34,106 bases of DNA, from contig URCQ01000024.1 of NCBI GenBank assembly GCA_900546435.1, positions 1 through 34,106 on the forward strand, given 5' to 3'. The position numbers and the translations under genes are program-made. The notes under the pieces were generated by a model. The model saw only the letters and a list, made by a program, of their open reading frames with translations. It was not told the origin of the DNA and made no database searches. Shown in pieces: positions 15,253 through 23,746 of the stretch. How positions within the stretch are numbered: the stretch's first letter is position 1; every line of letters begins with the position of its first letter. The DNA is from an uncultured Pseudobutyrivibrio sp. GTDB taxonomy: Bacteria > Bacillota > Clostridia > Lachnospirales > Lachnospiraceae.

Positions 15253-17872
15253 ATTTTATTCCTTCAAACTCATATCCAGCATCTTTTACTGCAGCAGCAA
15301 GCACATCCTCAGCTACCGGTGTGCTCATCTTGACCACAACCTCGCATGCTTCATGATCTGCCTTTGCCTCGGTCACACCGTCGATTTTCTCCAGTGCTTC
15401 CTTTACATGTGCCTCGCAATGTGCACACATCATTCCCTTTACTTTTAATGTCTCTTCCATATCAAAATTCTCCTTATCTATCTTTTCTTTTTGATCCGCC
15501 TTTGTCTTGTCTTCTATTATAACAGTATCTTGCGCTTCTGTAACGTGCGATTTTGCTTTTTGTCCTCTGACTTTTTTATCATGCCTGGTGTTGTAAATGT
15601 CCACAAAATTAAGGCGTAATGCATTTGTCACAACACAAAAACTGGATAAACTCATCGCTGCCGCTCCAAACATCGGATTTAATTCCCAGCCATTCCACGG
15701 ATACCATAGCCCTGCAGCCAGCGGAATACCAATTGCGTTATAGAAAAATGCCCAAAACAGGTTTTCATGAATATTGCGAAGCGTTCTGCGGCTCAAACGA
15801 ATAGCCGCTGCCACATCCGTCAGACGACTGTTCACCAGGACAACATCTGCGGCATCTATCGCAATATCTGTGCCTGCTCCGATAGCAACACCAACATCTG
15901 CGCGTGTCAATGCAGGCGCATCATTGATACCATCACCGACCATCATTACATGCCCCTGCTCAGATAAACGGCGCACTTCTTTTTCTTTTTCATCTGGCAG
16001 AACCCCTGCTATCACTTCGTTCACTCCTGCGCGCTTTCCGATTGCCTTGGCTGTTTCCGCCCGGTCACCTGTTAACATCACCACATGGATGCCCATATCT
16101 TTTAACTGCGCAATGGCTCCCGGACTATCCTCCTTCATTTCATCTGCAACACAAATCATACCATAGAATTGGTTCTGACTTGCAAAAAAGAGCGGTGTCT
16201 TACCATGCTTTGCCAGATTTTCCACATCATGGCTTCTGGCATAGGATGAAAATGTCTGACCTGCCATTGGTGCAACGAATTCTTCTTTCCCTGCATAGAC
16301 TTTCTGTCCCTGCCATACACCGGAAATTCCATTGCCCGCCGTAATTGCAAACGACTCAACTTCCTGCGCAACAACCTTTTGTTCCATGCCATAGGAAAGC
16401 ACTGCCTTTGCCAGTGGATGCTCACTTTTTGCTTCTAAAGAGACCGCAAGAGTGAGCAGTTCTTCCACGCCAACTCCTTCCTGCGGTATCACGTCTGTTA
16501 CCTTCGGCTGTCCTTTGGTGATTGTTCCTGTCTTATCCAAGACAACGGTTGTCGTCTTTCCCGCTTCTTCCAAAGAGGTAGCATTTTTAAATAAAATTCC
16601 TTTCTTCGCCCCAACACCATTACCAACCATAATGGCTACCGGTGTTGCCAGCCCAAGCGCACAAGGACAGGAAATAACAAGTACCGCAATCGCACGGGAT
16701 AGGGCAAAGCCAAAGGTCTGTCCCACACCAAGCCATATGACAAATGACAGCAATGCAATCACAAGCACCGCTGGAACAAACACACCGGAAATACGGTCTG
16801 CCACCTTGGCAATCGGCGCTTTTGTTGCTGACGCATCGCTAACCATATGGATGATTTTTGCCAATGTGGTATCCTCACCCACACGCGTAGCTTTTGCTGT
16901 CAAAAACCCGGAAGCATTGATGGTTGCAGCCGTCAGTTCATCGCCAACACTCTTATCCACCGGTATGCTTTCCCCGGAAATTGCAGATTCATCTACGGCA
17001 CTTTCACCGGAAAGAATCACACCATCCACCGGTATGCTTTCCCCCGGTCGTACCACAAAGATATCGTCTACTTTCACCTGCTCGATTGGCACCCTTTTTT
17101 CTTCTCCATCCATCAGAATGGTCGCTTGTTTTGGTGCTAATTCCATTAGCCCACGCAATGCATCTGTCGTTCTTCCCTTGGAATATGCCTCCAGCATCTT
17201 ACCTACGGTGATCAGTGTCAGTATCATGGCTGCAGATTCAAAATAGAAGGAATCCATATATTTCATCACGCCATTCATATCACCTGTCATCTGCGCTCCT
17301 GTCATAGCAAAAAGCGCATACACACTATAGCCAAAGGATGCTCCGGCGCCCATAGCTACCAGGGTATCCATATTCGGTGCCTTGTGCCAGGCACTGGTAA
17401 ATCCACTGATAAAAAACTTTTGATTGATGACCATGACCGCCACTGTCAAAAGCAACTGGTATAATCCCATTGCCACATGATTGCCCGCCATAAAGGATGG
17501 CAAAGGCCAGTCCCACATCATATGTCCCATAGAAACATACATAAGCGGCAGTAAAAAACAGAGGGACGCAATCAGACGATTGCGCAAACGACAAAAGGCT
17601 CTTTTTTGCGTACTCGCCAATTGCTCGGCTTCACTTGCTCCGCGCTTGACCTGCGCCTGTCCTCTCTGTCCATCTTCTTTTAAGGATGCCCCATAACCGG
17701 CTTCTGTGACTGCCGCGATAATGACTCCACTGTCTGCATCGCCCTCCACATTCATGGAGTTTGTCAACAAGTTGACCGCAACATCCGTCACGCCGTCCAC
17801 ATTTCGCACGACCTTTTCTACGCGCGCCGAACATGCTGCGCAGGACATTCCTGTTACGTCATATTTTTGCAT
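15251..17872 (-). CDS. copA: Copper-exporting P1B-type ATPase with fused C-terminal CopZ-like domain
   Basis: An 873-residue Cu(I) efflux ATPase. In order it has: an N-terminal HMA domain with GMSCAAC (C11, C14); membrane helices; the actuator motif SGES (299-302); CPC in the ion-channel helix (402-404); the phosphorylation motif DKTGT (446-450); SEHPLAKAV; GDGINDAPAL; and final helices. After a charged linker of about 45 residues comes a second HMA domain (residues 805-873) with GMMCAHC, which looks like an entire CopZ copper chaperone. AAGGAGG precedes the ATG and overlaps the csoR stop codon. Copper de-represses the operon through CsoR. The internal start of the C-terminal domain is listed separately. 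Confidence 0.95.
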   Translation of the reverse strand: MQKYDVTGMSCAACSARVEKVVRNVDGVTDVAVNLLTNSMNVEGDADSGVIIAAVTEAGYGASLKEDGQRGQAQVKRGASEAEQLASTQKRAFCRLRNRLIASLCFLLPLMYVSMGHMMWDWPLPSFMAGNHVAMGLYQLLLTVAVMVINQKFFISGFTSAWHKAPNMDTLVAMGAGASFGYSVYALFAMTGAQMTGDMNGVMKYMDSFYFESAAMILTLITVGKMLEAYSKGRTTDALRGLMELAPKQATILMDGEEKRVPIEQVKVDDIFVVRPGESIPVDGVILSGESAVDESAISGESIPVDKSVGDELTAATINASGFLTAKATRVGEDTTLAKIIHMVSDASATKAPIAKVADRISGVFVPAVLVIALLSFVIWLGVGQTFGFALSRAIAVLVISCPCALGLATPVAIMVGNGVGAKKGILFKNATSLEEAGKTTTVVLDKTGTITKGQPKVTDVIPQEGVGVEELLTLAVSLEAKSEHPLAKAVLSYGMEQKVVAQEVESFAITAGNGISGVWQGQKVYAGKEEFVAPMAGQTFSSYARSHDVENLAKHGKTPLFFASQNQFYGMICVADEMKEDSPGAIAQLKDMGIHVVMLTGDRAETAKAIGKRAGVNEVIAGVLPDEKEKEVRRLSEQGHVMMVGDGINDAPALTRADVGVAIGAGTDIAIDAADVVLVNSRLTDVAAAIRLSRRTLRNIHENLFWAFFYNAIGIPLAAGLWYPWNGWELNPMFGAAAMSLSSFCVVTNALRLNFVDIYNTRHDKKVRGQKAKSHVTEAQDTVIIEDKTKADQKEKIDKENFDMEETLKVKGMMCAHCEAHVKEALEKIDGVTEAKADHEACEVVVKMSTPVAEDVLAAAVKDAGYEFEGIK
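15458..15475 (-). promoter_or_regulatory. Internal ribosome binding site and start inside copA, for a free CopZ-like chaperone
   Basis: AAGGAG (15470-15475) is followed after nine bases by an in-frame ATG (15458-15460) exactly at the first residue of the C-terminal HMA domain. Initiation here would yield a 69-residue protein of CopZ size ending at 15251. Seen in sequence: the site and its placement. Inferred: that ribosomes use it. Confidence 0.55.
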
Positions 17873-17883
17873 GTCTATCCTCC

Positions 17884-18204
17884 TTATTTCATCAACTTCT
17901 GCAGGGTAACGACCAGCTCGTCCACCTTTTCGTCCTTGCCCTCCCGGATATCATTTGCCACACAGGTCTTAATATGATTCGCAAGCAGCACCTTGTTAAA
18001 ACTGTTAAGAGCCGAGGTAATTGCACTGACCTGTGTCAAAATATCCACACAATAGGCATCATTTTCTACCATACCCTTGACGCCACGTACCTGACCCTCA
18101 ATGCGGCTCAGACGATTTATCATATCTTTATATTCTTTCTCGTCGCGCACCTTTTTATGACAGGAACTACAGTGCGGACAGATATTTTCCATCTTTTCTT
18201 CCAT
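17884..18204 (-). CDS. csoR: Copper-sensing repressor, CsoR family
   Basis: A 106-residue all-helical metal-sensing repressor. The core shows RLSRIEGQVRGVKGMV, then YCVDIL, and the C-terminal HIKTC. The three Cu(I) ligands of CsoR are present in the pattern Cys-His-x3-Cys (C52, H77, C81). Copper binding releases it from DNA. An extra N-terminal CPHCSSCHKK segment precedes the core and may add a metal site. It is first in the operon, 11 bases before copA, and its operator lies within the operon promoter. The AAAGGAG binding site supports the ATG at 18204. Confidence 0.93.
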   Translation of the reverse strand: MEEKMENICPHCSSCHKKVRDEKEYKDMINRLSRIEGQVRGVKGMVENDAYCVDILTQVSAITSALNSFNKVLLANHIKTCVANDIREGKDEKVDELVVTLQKLMK

Positions 18205-18226
18205 CTCTTTCTCCTTTCATCGGCTT

Positions 18227-18255
18227 ATTATATACCCCATAGGGGTATGTGTCAA
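18227..18255 (-). promoter_or_regulatory. Consensus promoter with CsoR operator in the spacer
   Basis: On the minus strand: TTGACA (18250-18255), a 17-base spacer, TATAAT (18227-18232), a perfect match to consensus. A 7-3-7 palindrome, ATACCCC-TAT-GGGGTAT (18232-18248), fills the spacer and matches the known GC-rich CsoR operator type. Bound CsoR would block RNA polymerase directly. Confidence 0.92.
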
Positions 18256-18305
18256 TTCTATTTTTCATATCATTTTAAATTGTGTCATCGTAAATACATG
18301 AAAAA

Positions 18306-18349
18306 GCAAAAAAATCCCATGCATAAGTCATGAAAGACCTATGCATGGG
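18306..18349 (-). terminator. Terminator downstream of KDG kinase
   Basis: A perfect 10-bp stem (CCCATGCATA at 18316-18325 with TATGCATGGG at 18340-18349) followed by a run of seven T on the minus strand. Confidence 0.9.
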
Positions 18350-18359
18350 ACAAACTTAG

Positions 18360-19379
18360 TTATCGGTTCATTTCGGATACCGGACCTTTGGCATTGTGAT
18401 CTGCGATAACATACTCTACTTCTTTCAGATCGGATGATGGCAAATCTCCAGGAATTGTATTTTTGATTGCGCTGCATGCATTGCCAAAGGCAAGTGCCTT
18501 CGTACAATCCATATCGGAAGAAAGTAAACCATAAAGCATTCCTCCACAATATGCATCTCCACTACCAATACGATCAACAACGTCAATCTTTTCATATGGC
18601 TGTTCTTTATAGAATATATCACTCTTTGCTTCATAAATCACCGATCCAAAACTATGCTGCTTTGGACTGTGAACCACACGCTGTGTAGAGGCTACAATCT
18701 GAATCGGGTATTCTTTTGTAAAAGAACGCATGATATCCTCTAGGGTTCCTTCTTTTAAAAAGGTCAGACGCGCTGTATCCTCGGAGCAGAAGAAAATATC
18801 TACATAAGGAAGAATGCCTTCGATACACTCTTTTGCCTCTGCGCCTGTCCACAAATTCAAGCGAAAATTCACATCAAAGGAAATCATAGCTCCTGCCTGC
18901 TTGAAGCGCTTGATCATTTCAACCGCACATGTTCTTGCTTCCGGGCAAAGTGCCAGGGTAATACCGGATACATGAAAACAGCGGGTTGATGTATACATTT
19001 CTTCCGGGAATTCATCAATCGAAATTCTTGTAATGGAACTGTGTTTTCTATCGTATACCACCTGTGGTTTACGTGGAAATGTTGCACTTTCATAAAAGTA
19101 TGATCCCAGACGCGCATCTTCTGTATGATCCCACACCAGATAATCATCACTCACGTTCATGGAACGCACTTTGCTTCGTGCAAGTTCTCCAATGGCATTT
19201 GCCGGCAATTTTGAAATAATTCCTGTGTGCAATCCCAAAAGTGATACACCGGATGCTACATTCAGTTCTGCGCCGCCCACATGACTTTCAAATTCCGTGC
19301 TTCTGACAATTCTCTTATTTTCCTTTGGTGAAAGACGAAGTAAAACCTCTCCAAGCGTCAATAAGTCAAATTTTTCCAT
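18360..19379 (-). CDS. kdgK: PfkB-family sugar kinase, probable 2-dehydro-3-deoxygluconokinase
   Basis: A 339-residue ribokinase-fold kinase. It shows GGAELNVASGVSLLG near the N-terminus and the catalytic base/anion hole motif DRIGSGDAYCGGMLYG near the C-terminus. The overall layout (TLGEVLLRLSP start, FDVNFRLNLW) fits 2-keto-3-deoxygluconate kinases, which act in uronate/pectin breakdown. Fructokinase is a weaker alternative. The start is the ATG at 19377-19379, eight bases after GGAGG; the longer frame uses TTG. It follows the MATE transporter by 31 bases. No KDPG aldolase or uronate genes are in the window. Confidence 0.82.
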   Translation of the reverse strand: MEKFDLLTLGEVLLRLSPKENKRIVRSTEFESHVGGAELNVASGVSLLGLHTGIISKLPANAIGELARSKVRSMNVSDDYLVWDHTEDARLGSYFYESATFPRKPQVVYDRKHSSITRISIDEFPEEMYTSTRCFHVSGITLALCPEARTCAVEMIKRFKQAGAMISFDVNFRLNLWTGAEAKECIEGILPYVDIFFCSEDTARLTFLKEGTLEDIMRSFTKEYPIQIVASTQRVVHSPKQHSFGSVIYEAKSDIFYKEQPYEKIDVVDRIGSGDAYCGGMLYGLLSSDMDCTKALAFGNACSAIKNTIPGDLPSSDLKEVEYVIADHNAKGPVSEMNR

Positions 19380-19410
19380 TTCCTTTTCCTCCAATTATAT
19401 TTTCCGTATA

Positions 19411-20763
19411 TTAAAATTTCTTATATTGCATCCGTTTAAAGCAAATAACATAGGTAATGATATGTGCACATAGCGTAATTGACCAGGTAATCGGATACGC
19501 CATATAAAGGATTTTCTCTGTGTGATACACTTGAAAAATAGTAGCGATCCAAACCAGTCGAAGACCACATGCACCAATAATAGACATTATCATTGGCAAA
19601 ATTGATTTTCCAATTCCACGCAGACACCCTACCATGGTATCCATCATACCACACAGAAAATATGGCATACAGATATAGGACATACGCACCAATCCTGCTG
19701 CAACGACCGGCTCACTTTCTGTATAAATGTGAAGCAGCGTCTTACCAAACAAATATGCACTTTCACCGGTAATCAGACCTACCACAAAAACAATGCCCAG
19801 GCATAAAAACATTACTTTTTTGATTCGTTTTTTATCTCCCGCGCCATAATTCTGACTGGTAAACGTAACCGCTGTCTGCGATACTGCATTCATTGCCATG
19901 TAAACAAAGCCTTCGATATTACTTGCAGCTGAATTACCGGCAATCACCGTACTGCCAAACGAATTGATTGAAGATTGAATGACTACATTTGACAGGGAAA
20001 ATACGGTACCCTGAATTCCTGCCGGTAAACCAATCCGCACAATTCTGCCTAATACATCTGTCTTAATTCCCAGCTTAGAAAAAGAAAAATGCATCACGCC
20101 ATCCTGGCGGCCCAGATAAAATAACACCAGTCCTGCCGAGATATACTCAGATACTACGGTAGCAATCGCAACACCTGCAACATCCATAGAGCATCCAATG
20201 ACAAGCACCAGATTTAATATGACATTCACAACGCCTGATGCCAAAAGAAAATAGAGTGGTGTTCTTGTATTTCCGATTGCACGTAAAATAGCCGCACCAA
20301 AATTATATGTCAAAAGTGCCGGCATTCCCCAAAAATAAATCTGTAAATATGTCGTAGCAAGACCAATAACATCATCGGGTGAGCCCATCCACACCAGCAG
20401 CTGATGTGATGCCAATGTCCCAAAAATGCTAAGGAACACACCGCATAGCAGGCTTAATGTAATACTGGTATGAATCGTATCCACGACTTTTTCTTTGTGG
20501 TCGCATCCAAAATAAAATGCCACGGTCACATTAGCACCCACCGATAATCCCATAAAAAGATTAACCAGTAAATTAATCAGTGATGATGTAGATCCTACCG
20601 CCGCCAATGATTCATTCCCAGCAAATCTTCCAACCACAATGATATCGGCTGCATTAAAAAGAAGTTGTAATACGCCGGATAAAATCACAGGAATCGTAAA
20701 AGCAATCATTTTGCCTAAAAGCGGTCCATGGATCATATCGACTTCTTTTGTATTCGCTCTCAT
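19411..20763 (-). CDS. MATE family efflux transporter
   Basis: A 450-residue protein with twelve predicted membrane segments in two similar halves. Typical MATE sequences are present: GKMIAFTIPVILSGVLQLLFNAADIIVVGRFAG at the start and the VVGRF/VGSTSS region. MATE proteins export cationic drugs, metabolites or flavin-like compounds using Na+ or H+ gradients; the substrate is unknown. AGAGGA precedes the ATG. It lies 40 bases after the rhodanese-TtcA-like gene and just before the KDG kinase, so the three may share a transcript without an obvious common function. Confidence 0.9.
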   Translation of the reverse strand: MRANTKEVDMIHGPLLGKMIAFTIPVILSGVLQLLFNAADIIVVGRFAGNESLAAVGSTSSLINLLVNLFMGLSVGANVTVAFYFGCDHKEKVVDTIHTSITLSLLCGVFLSIFGTLASHQLLVWMGSPDDVIGLATTYLQIYFWGMPALLTYNFGAAILRAIGNTRTPLYFLLASGVVNVILNLVLVIGCSMDVAGVAIATVVSEYISAGLVLFYLGRQDGVMHFSFSKLGIKTDVLGRIVRIGLPAGIQGTVFSLSNVVIQSSINSFGSTVIAGNSAASNIEGFVYMAMNAVSQTAVTFTSQNYGAGDKKRIKKVMFLCLGIVFVVGLITGESAYLFGKTLLHIYTESEPVVAAGLVRMSYICMPYFLCGMMDTMVGCLRGIGKSILPMIMSIIGACGLRLVWIATIFQVYHTEKILYMAYPITWSITLCAHIITYVICFKRMQYKKF

Positions 20764-20803
20764 TCTGTTTCCTCTTCTGTTTCTATCATATTATCGCATA
20801 TAT

Positions 20804-21985
20804 TTATTCTGCATCTGAAGGCAACTTCTCTGTGTTTGTCTTCTCATCATATGTCTCTAGGAAATGGTGTTTGACACCATCCTTCTTATAGGCAATGATT
20901 GTACTCAAATTCACGTTTTCTACGCTTTTAAAAATATTTCCTTCCACATACGGATTTGTTTTCTTCATCTCACGAATCAGATTTTTTACTTCTAATCTCT
21001 TTGAATTATTTTGCCCATTGTCCTGACAGGAAGAACATGTTTCCGTAAATTTACATGCACATTGCAGAAAATACAAATTGTTGTAATCACGCCATTTCTT
21101 GATATCATCTTCACGCACAAGATACAGCGGACGGATCAATTCCATTCCTTCAAAATTTGTACTGTGGAGTTTTGGCATCATGGTCTGCATCTGCGCCCCA
21201 TAAAGCATGCCCATCAGGATTGTCTCAATTACATCATCATAGTGATGTCCCAATGCGATTTTATTACAGCCAAGCTGCTTTGCCTGATGATACAGATGCC
21301 CTCTGCGCATACGCGCGCACAGATAACACGGCGATTTTTCTATCTCAAATACCGCATCAAAAATGTCGGATTCAAAAATAGTAATCGGTATACCAAGCTT
21401 TTTCGCATTGTTCTCAATAATCTGACGATTTGCTGCACTGTATCCCGGGTCCATTACCAAAAAAACAAGCTCAAATTCTACTTTGTGATGACGCTGCAAT
21501 TCCTGAAACAGCTTTGCCATCAACATGGAATCCTTACCACCCGATATACACACCGCAATCCTGTCACCTTCCTGCACTAATTCATAATCACGGACGGCTT
21601 TTGTAAATTTACTCCAAATGCTTTTTTTAAATTTCTTACGTAGACTCTGTTCAATATCAAACGTGGTGATTTCCGGTGTCTGCTCCTCTTCCTGCATCTT
21701 TTGCATCAGCCATGCGAGATATCCTCCCTGCAAACTGTATGCATCCCATCCGGCTTCGCGCAAACGTGTTGCAAGAGCAAGACTGCTTTCTCCTTTTTTA
21801 CAACACAAAATCACTGTTTTGGGGCGCCATTTTTCTGCATCTGCCAATAGCATTTCTTCTGTGATGTTTATACTTCCCGGAATGTTTCCATAGGAAAAAG
21901 AAAGTTCATCTCTGATATCAATTAAAATATAATCTTCTTTTTTCATAGCACATATTTGCTGCCATGATCTTTCCCATTGTTCCAT
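20804..21985 (-). CDS. Rhodanese-TtcA-like fusion, tRNA 2-thiolation type PP-loop ATPase
   Basis: A 393-residue fusion. Residues 1-98 form a rhodanese domain with the active-site loop C62-KKGESS. After a linker, residues 120-340 form a PP-loop ATPase with SGGKDS (148-153), a CYLC pair (220-223), and a cysteine-rich tail (C309, C311, C317, C320). The second part belongs to the TtcA/TtuA group, which uses an Fe-S cluster to put sulfur into tRNA (2-thiocytidine 32 in TtcA). The fused rhodanese suggests direct sulfur delivery to the thiolating site. The exact tRNA target is not readable. It has about 270 bases of upstream non-coding DNA. Confidence 0.83.
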   Translation of the reverse strand: MEQWERSWQQICAMKKEDYILIDIRDELSFSYGNIPGSINITEEMLLADAEKWRPKTVILCCKKGESSLALATRLREAGWDAYSLQGGYLAWLMQKMQEEEQTPEITTFDIEQSLRKKFKKSIWSKFTKAVRDYELVQEGDRIAVCISGGKDSMLMAKLFQELQRHHKVEFELVFLVMDPGYSAANRQIIENNAKKLGIPITIFESDIFDAVFEIEKSPCYLCARMRRGHLYHQAKQLGCNKIALGHHYDDVIETILMGMLYGAQMQTMMPKLHSTNFEGMELIRPLYLVREDDIKKWRDYNNLYFLQCACKFTETCSSCQDNGQNNSKRLEVKNLIREMKKTNPYVEGNIFKSVENVNLSTIIAYKKDGVKHHFLETYDEKTNTEKLPSDAE

Positions 21986-22255
21986 ACGAATATTTTACCT
22001 TTTATCACTTTTTTGTTGCATTATCCGCTCTCTAAATAAAAAATTGGCTATATACAATCATTTGTATCATACCCGATTTTTTTCGTAGATAAAAGTATAA
22101 TTCCCACGATTTTTGTATTATTTTTGCATCTTCTTTTTAGATATACTTGCTAATTCTCCGCAAGCATCTCTTCTTCCACTTCCTTTCGTTCAAAAAGCAA
22201 ACGAAAAATCAAACGCACAAAATACTATGTCGTATTATATACAAATTGCACAGGC
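21986..22255 (-). other. AT-rich intergenic region with a small palindrome
   Basis: No gene is supported here. It holds a 16-bp inverted repeat, ATACAA-ATGA-TTGTAT (22052-22067), next to a TATGAT -10-like box on the minus strand, upstream of the rhodanese-TtcA gene. This may be an operator, but no -35 is convincing. A short coding-like tail (FERKEVEEEMLAEN and a stop at about 22150) may be a gene remnant. Confidence 0.35.
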
Positions 22256-23083
22256 TTAATGTTCTATAATTCCGACATTCATACTACCCATATGGTAGCC
22301 GCCCAGATCCAGGGTTACGTAAGCAAATCCGATTTCTTTGAAATAGGAATAAATCCTTTCGCGCTTGGCATCTTCTACCAGAATTGGAATTTCCTGCGGT
22401 AGGACTTCAATACGCGCCATGGTAGCGTCTCCCTCTCCGTGGATACGCACACGCACCTGATGAAATCCCATATCCAGCAGCAACTGTTCTGCCTGATCTA
22501 CCATGCCAAGACGCTCCTCACTGATCGTCTCCCCATAGACAAAGCGCGAAGCTAAGCAGGCAAAAGACTGCTTGTCCCAGGTCGGCAGCATCAGTCGTTT
22601 TGACAGTTCCCGTATCTCCTGTTTTGTCAGTTTTGCCGCACGCAGCGGGCTTTTAATTCCGAGTTCTTCTACTGCACGCAAGCCCGGACGGTAGTCTCCA
22701 TTATCATCCATATTGGATCCTTCCACCACTGCCGCCAAATGATTTTCTTCCGCGATGGCAAGTATTTTTTCAAACAGTTCATGCTTGCACAGATAACATC
22801 GATTCTTTGGATTGTGACGGAATCCTTCAATATCCAGTTCTTCTGAGACCACGATAACTTGTCGGATACCTCTCTTTTCACAAAATTCCTGTGCTTCCTT
22901 TCGTTCTCTTTCCGGGAAAGAACAAGAAGATGCTGTGACCGCCATCACATGATCCTTGCCAAGTGTATCTACGGCTACTGCTAATAAAAATGTGGAATCC
23001 ACACCACTGGAAAATGCAACCGCCACACTTTTCATTGCGCGCAATTCTTCCTGTAAAACTTTATACTTTTCCTCTATGGTCAT
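22256..23083 (-). CDS. larE: ATP-dependent sacrificial sulfur transferase, LarE family
   Basis: A 275-residue PP-loop protein (SSGVDS, 25-30). In the lactate racemase pathway LarE adds sulfur to a nicotinic acid-derived cofactor precursor. The cysteine that donates sulfur in the Lactiplantibacillus enzyme (Cys176) is present at the same place, C176 in QSFACLASRF. A further C96-x2-C99 pair (NRCYLCKHELF) gives three cysteines, as in the iron-sulfur type of LarE, so the protein may be catalytic instead of sacrificial. No larA, larB or larC is nearby. It ends a three-gene operon after the SGNH and HAD genes. AAGGAG supports the start. Confidence 0.85.
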   Translation of the reverse strand: MTIEEKYKVLQEELRAMKSVAVAFSSGVDSTFLLAVAVDTLGKDHVMAVTASSCSFPERERKEAQEFCEKRGIRQVIVVSEELDIEGFRHNPKNRCYLCKHELFEKILAIAEENHLAAVVEGSNMDDNGDYRPGLRAVEELGIKSPLRAAKLTKQEIRELSKRLMLPTWDKQSFACLASRFVYGETISEERLGMVDQAEQLLLDMGFHQVRVRIHGEGDATMARIEVLPQEIPILVEDAKRERIYSYFKEIGFAYVTLDLGGYHMGSMNVGIIEH

Positions 23084-23107
23084 TGGTCATTCTCCTTTTT
23101 TGTCCTT

Positions 23108-23746
23108 CTAAGCCAGCACTTTTCCTACCACATCCACCAAATCGGATAAGGTATCTATCTTTTCTACCGGCTTCGCAATCTCGCCAAAGCCATATGCAGC
23201 ATGAATAAATGGTAACCCAGCTTCCATCGTCGCATCATAATCTCCCTGGATATCTCCTACATAAACTGCTGCATCCAATTTATTTTTTTCATATAACAAA
23301 TGGATATTTTGTCCCTTTGGCTTACCATTATCACCAAAACAACAGGTATCTTCAAATAAATCATGAAATGAAAAATAATCCAGAAATGCTTCAATATAAC
23401 CTGCCTGACAATTGCTTACAATATACAAATGGTAACCCATTTTTTTCAACTGCTCCATAGTCTTTCGCAAATCCGGATAAAGCATTCCACCATGTTCCCG
23501 CAAATAATCATTTTCTACTTTACAACACGTTGTCAGCAATGCCTCCCGGTCTTTTCCCTGCGTAAATGGAAAAAGCATCTCTGCAATTTTATCCATGGTT
23601 CGTCCCATTGTCCGATACATATCTTCCCTGGTCACAACTGCATCTTCATATCCGCACTGCTGCAATGCCAATGTCCACGACTGAGCCACCTGCTCTGCCG
23701 AATCCCAAAGTGTACCGTCCATATCAAAAATAATTCCTTTTTTCAT
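23108..23746 (-). CDS. HAD-family phosphatase (phosphoglycolate phosphatase-like)
   Basis: A 212-residue HAD hydrolase. It has the nucleophile motif FDMDGTLWDS (D8, D10), an alpha-helical cap in residues 20-80, motif II (YIVSNC), and motif IV (VYVGDIQGDYDATMEAG). It would remove phosphate from a small metabolite. The ATG starts directly after the stop codon of the preceding SGNH gene (TAAATG), so translation is coupled. The substrate cannot be assigned. Confidence 0.85.
   Translation of the reverse strand: MKKGIIFDMDGTLWDSAEQVAQSWTLALQQCGYEDAVVTREDMYRTMGRTMDKIAEMLFPFTQGKDREALLTTCCKVENDYLREHGGMLYPDLRKTMEQLKKMGYHLYIVSNCQAGYIEAFLDYFSFHDLFEDTCCFGDNGKPKGQNIHLLYEKNKLDAAVYVGDIQGDYDATMEAGLPFIHAAYGFGEIAKPVEKIDTLSDLVDVVGKVLA

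Noticed and set aside
16452..17246. 264-codon open frame on the plus strand opposite copA
   Set aside because: It is serine/threonine-rich low-complexity sequence antisense to a highly conserved ATPase, with no ribosome binding site.
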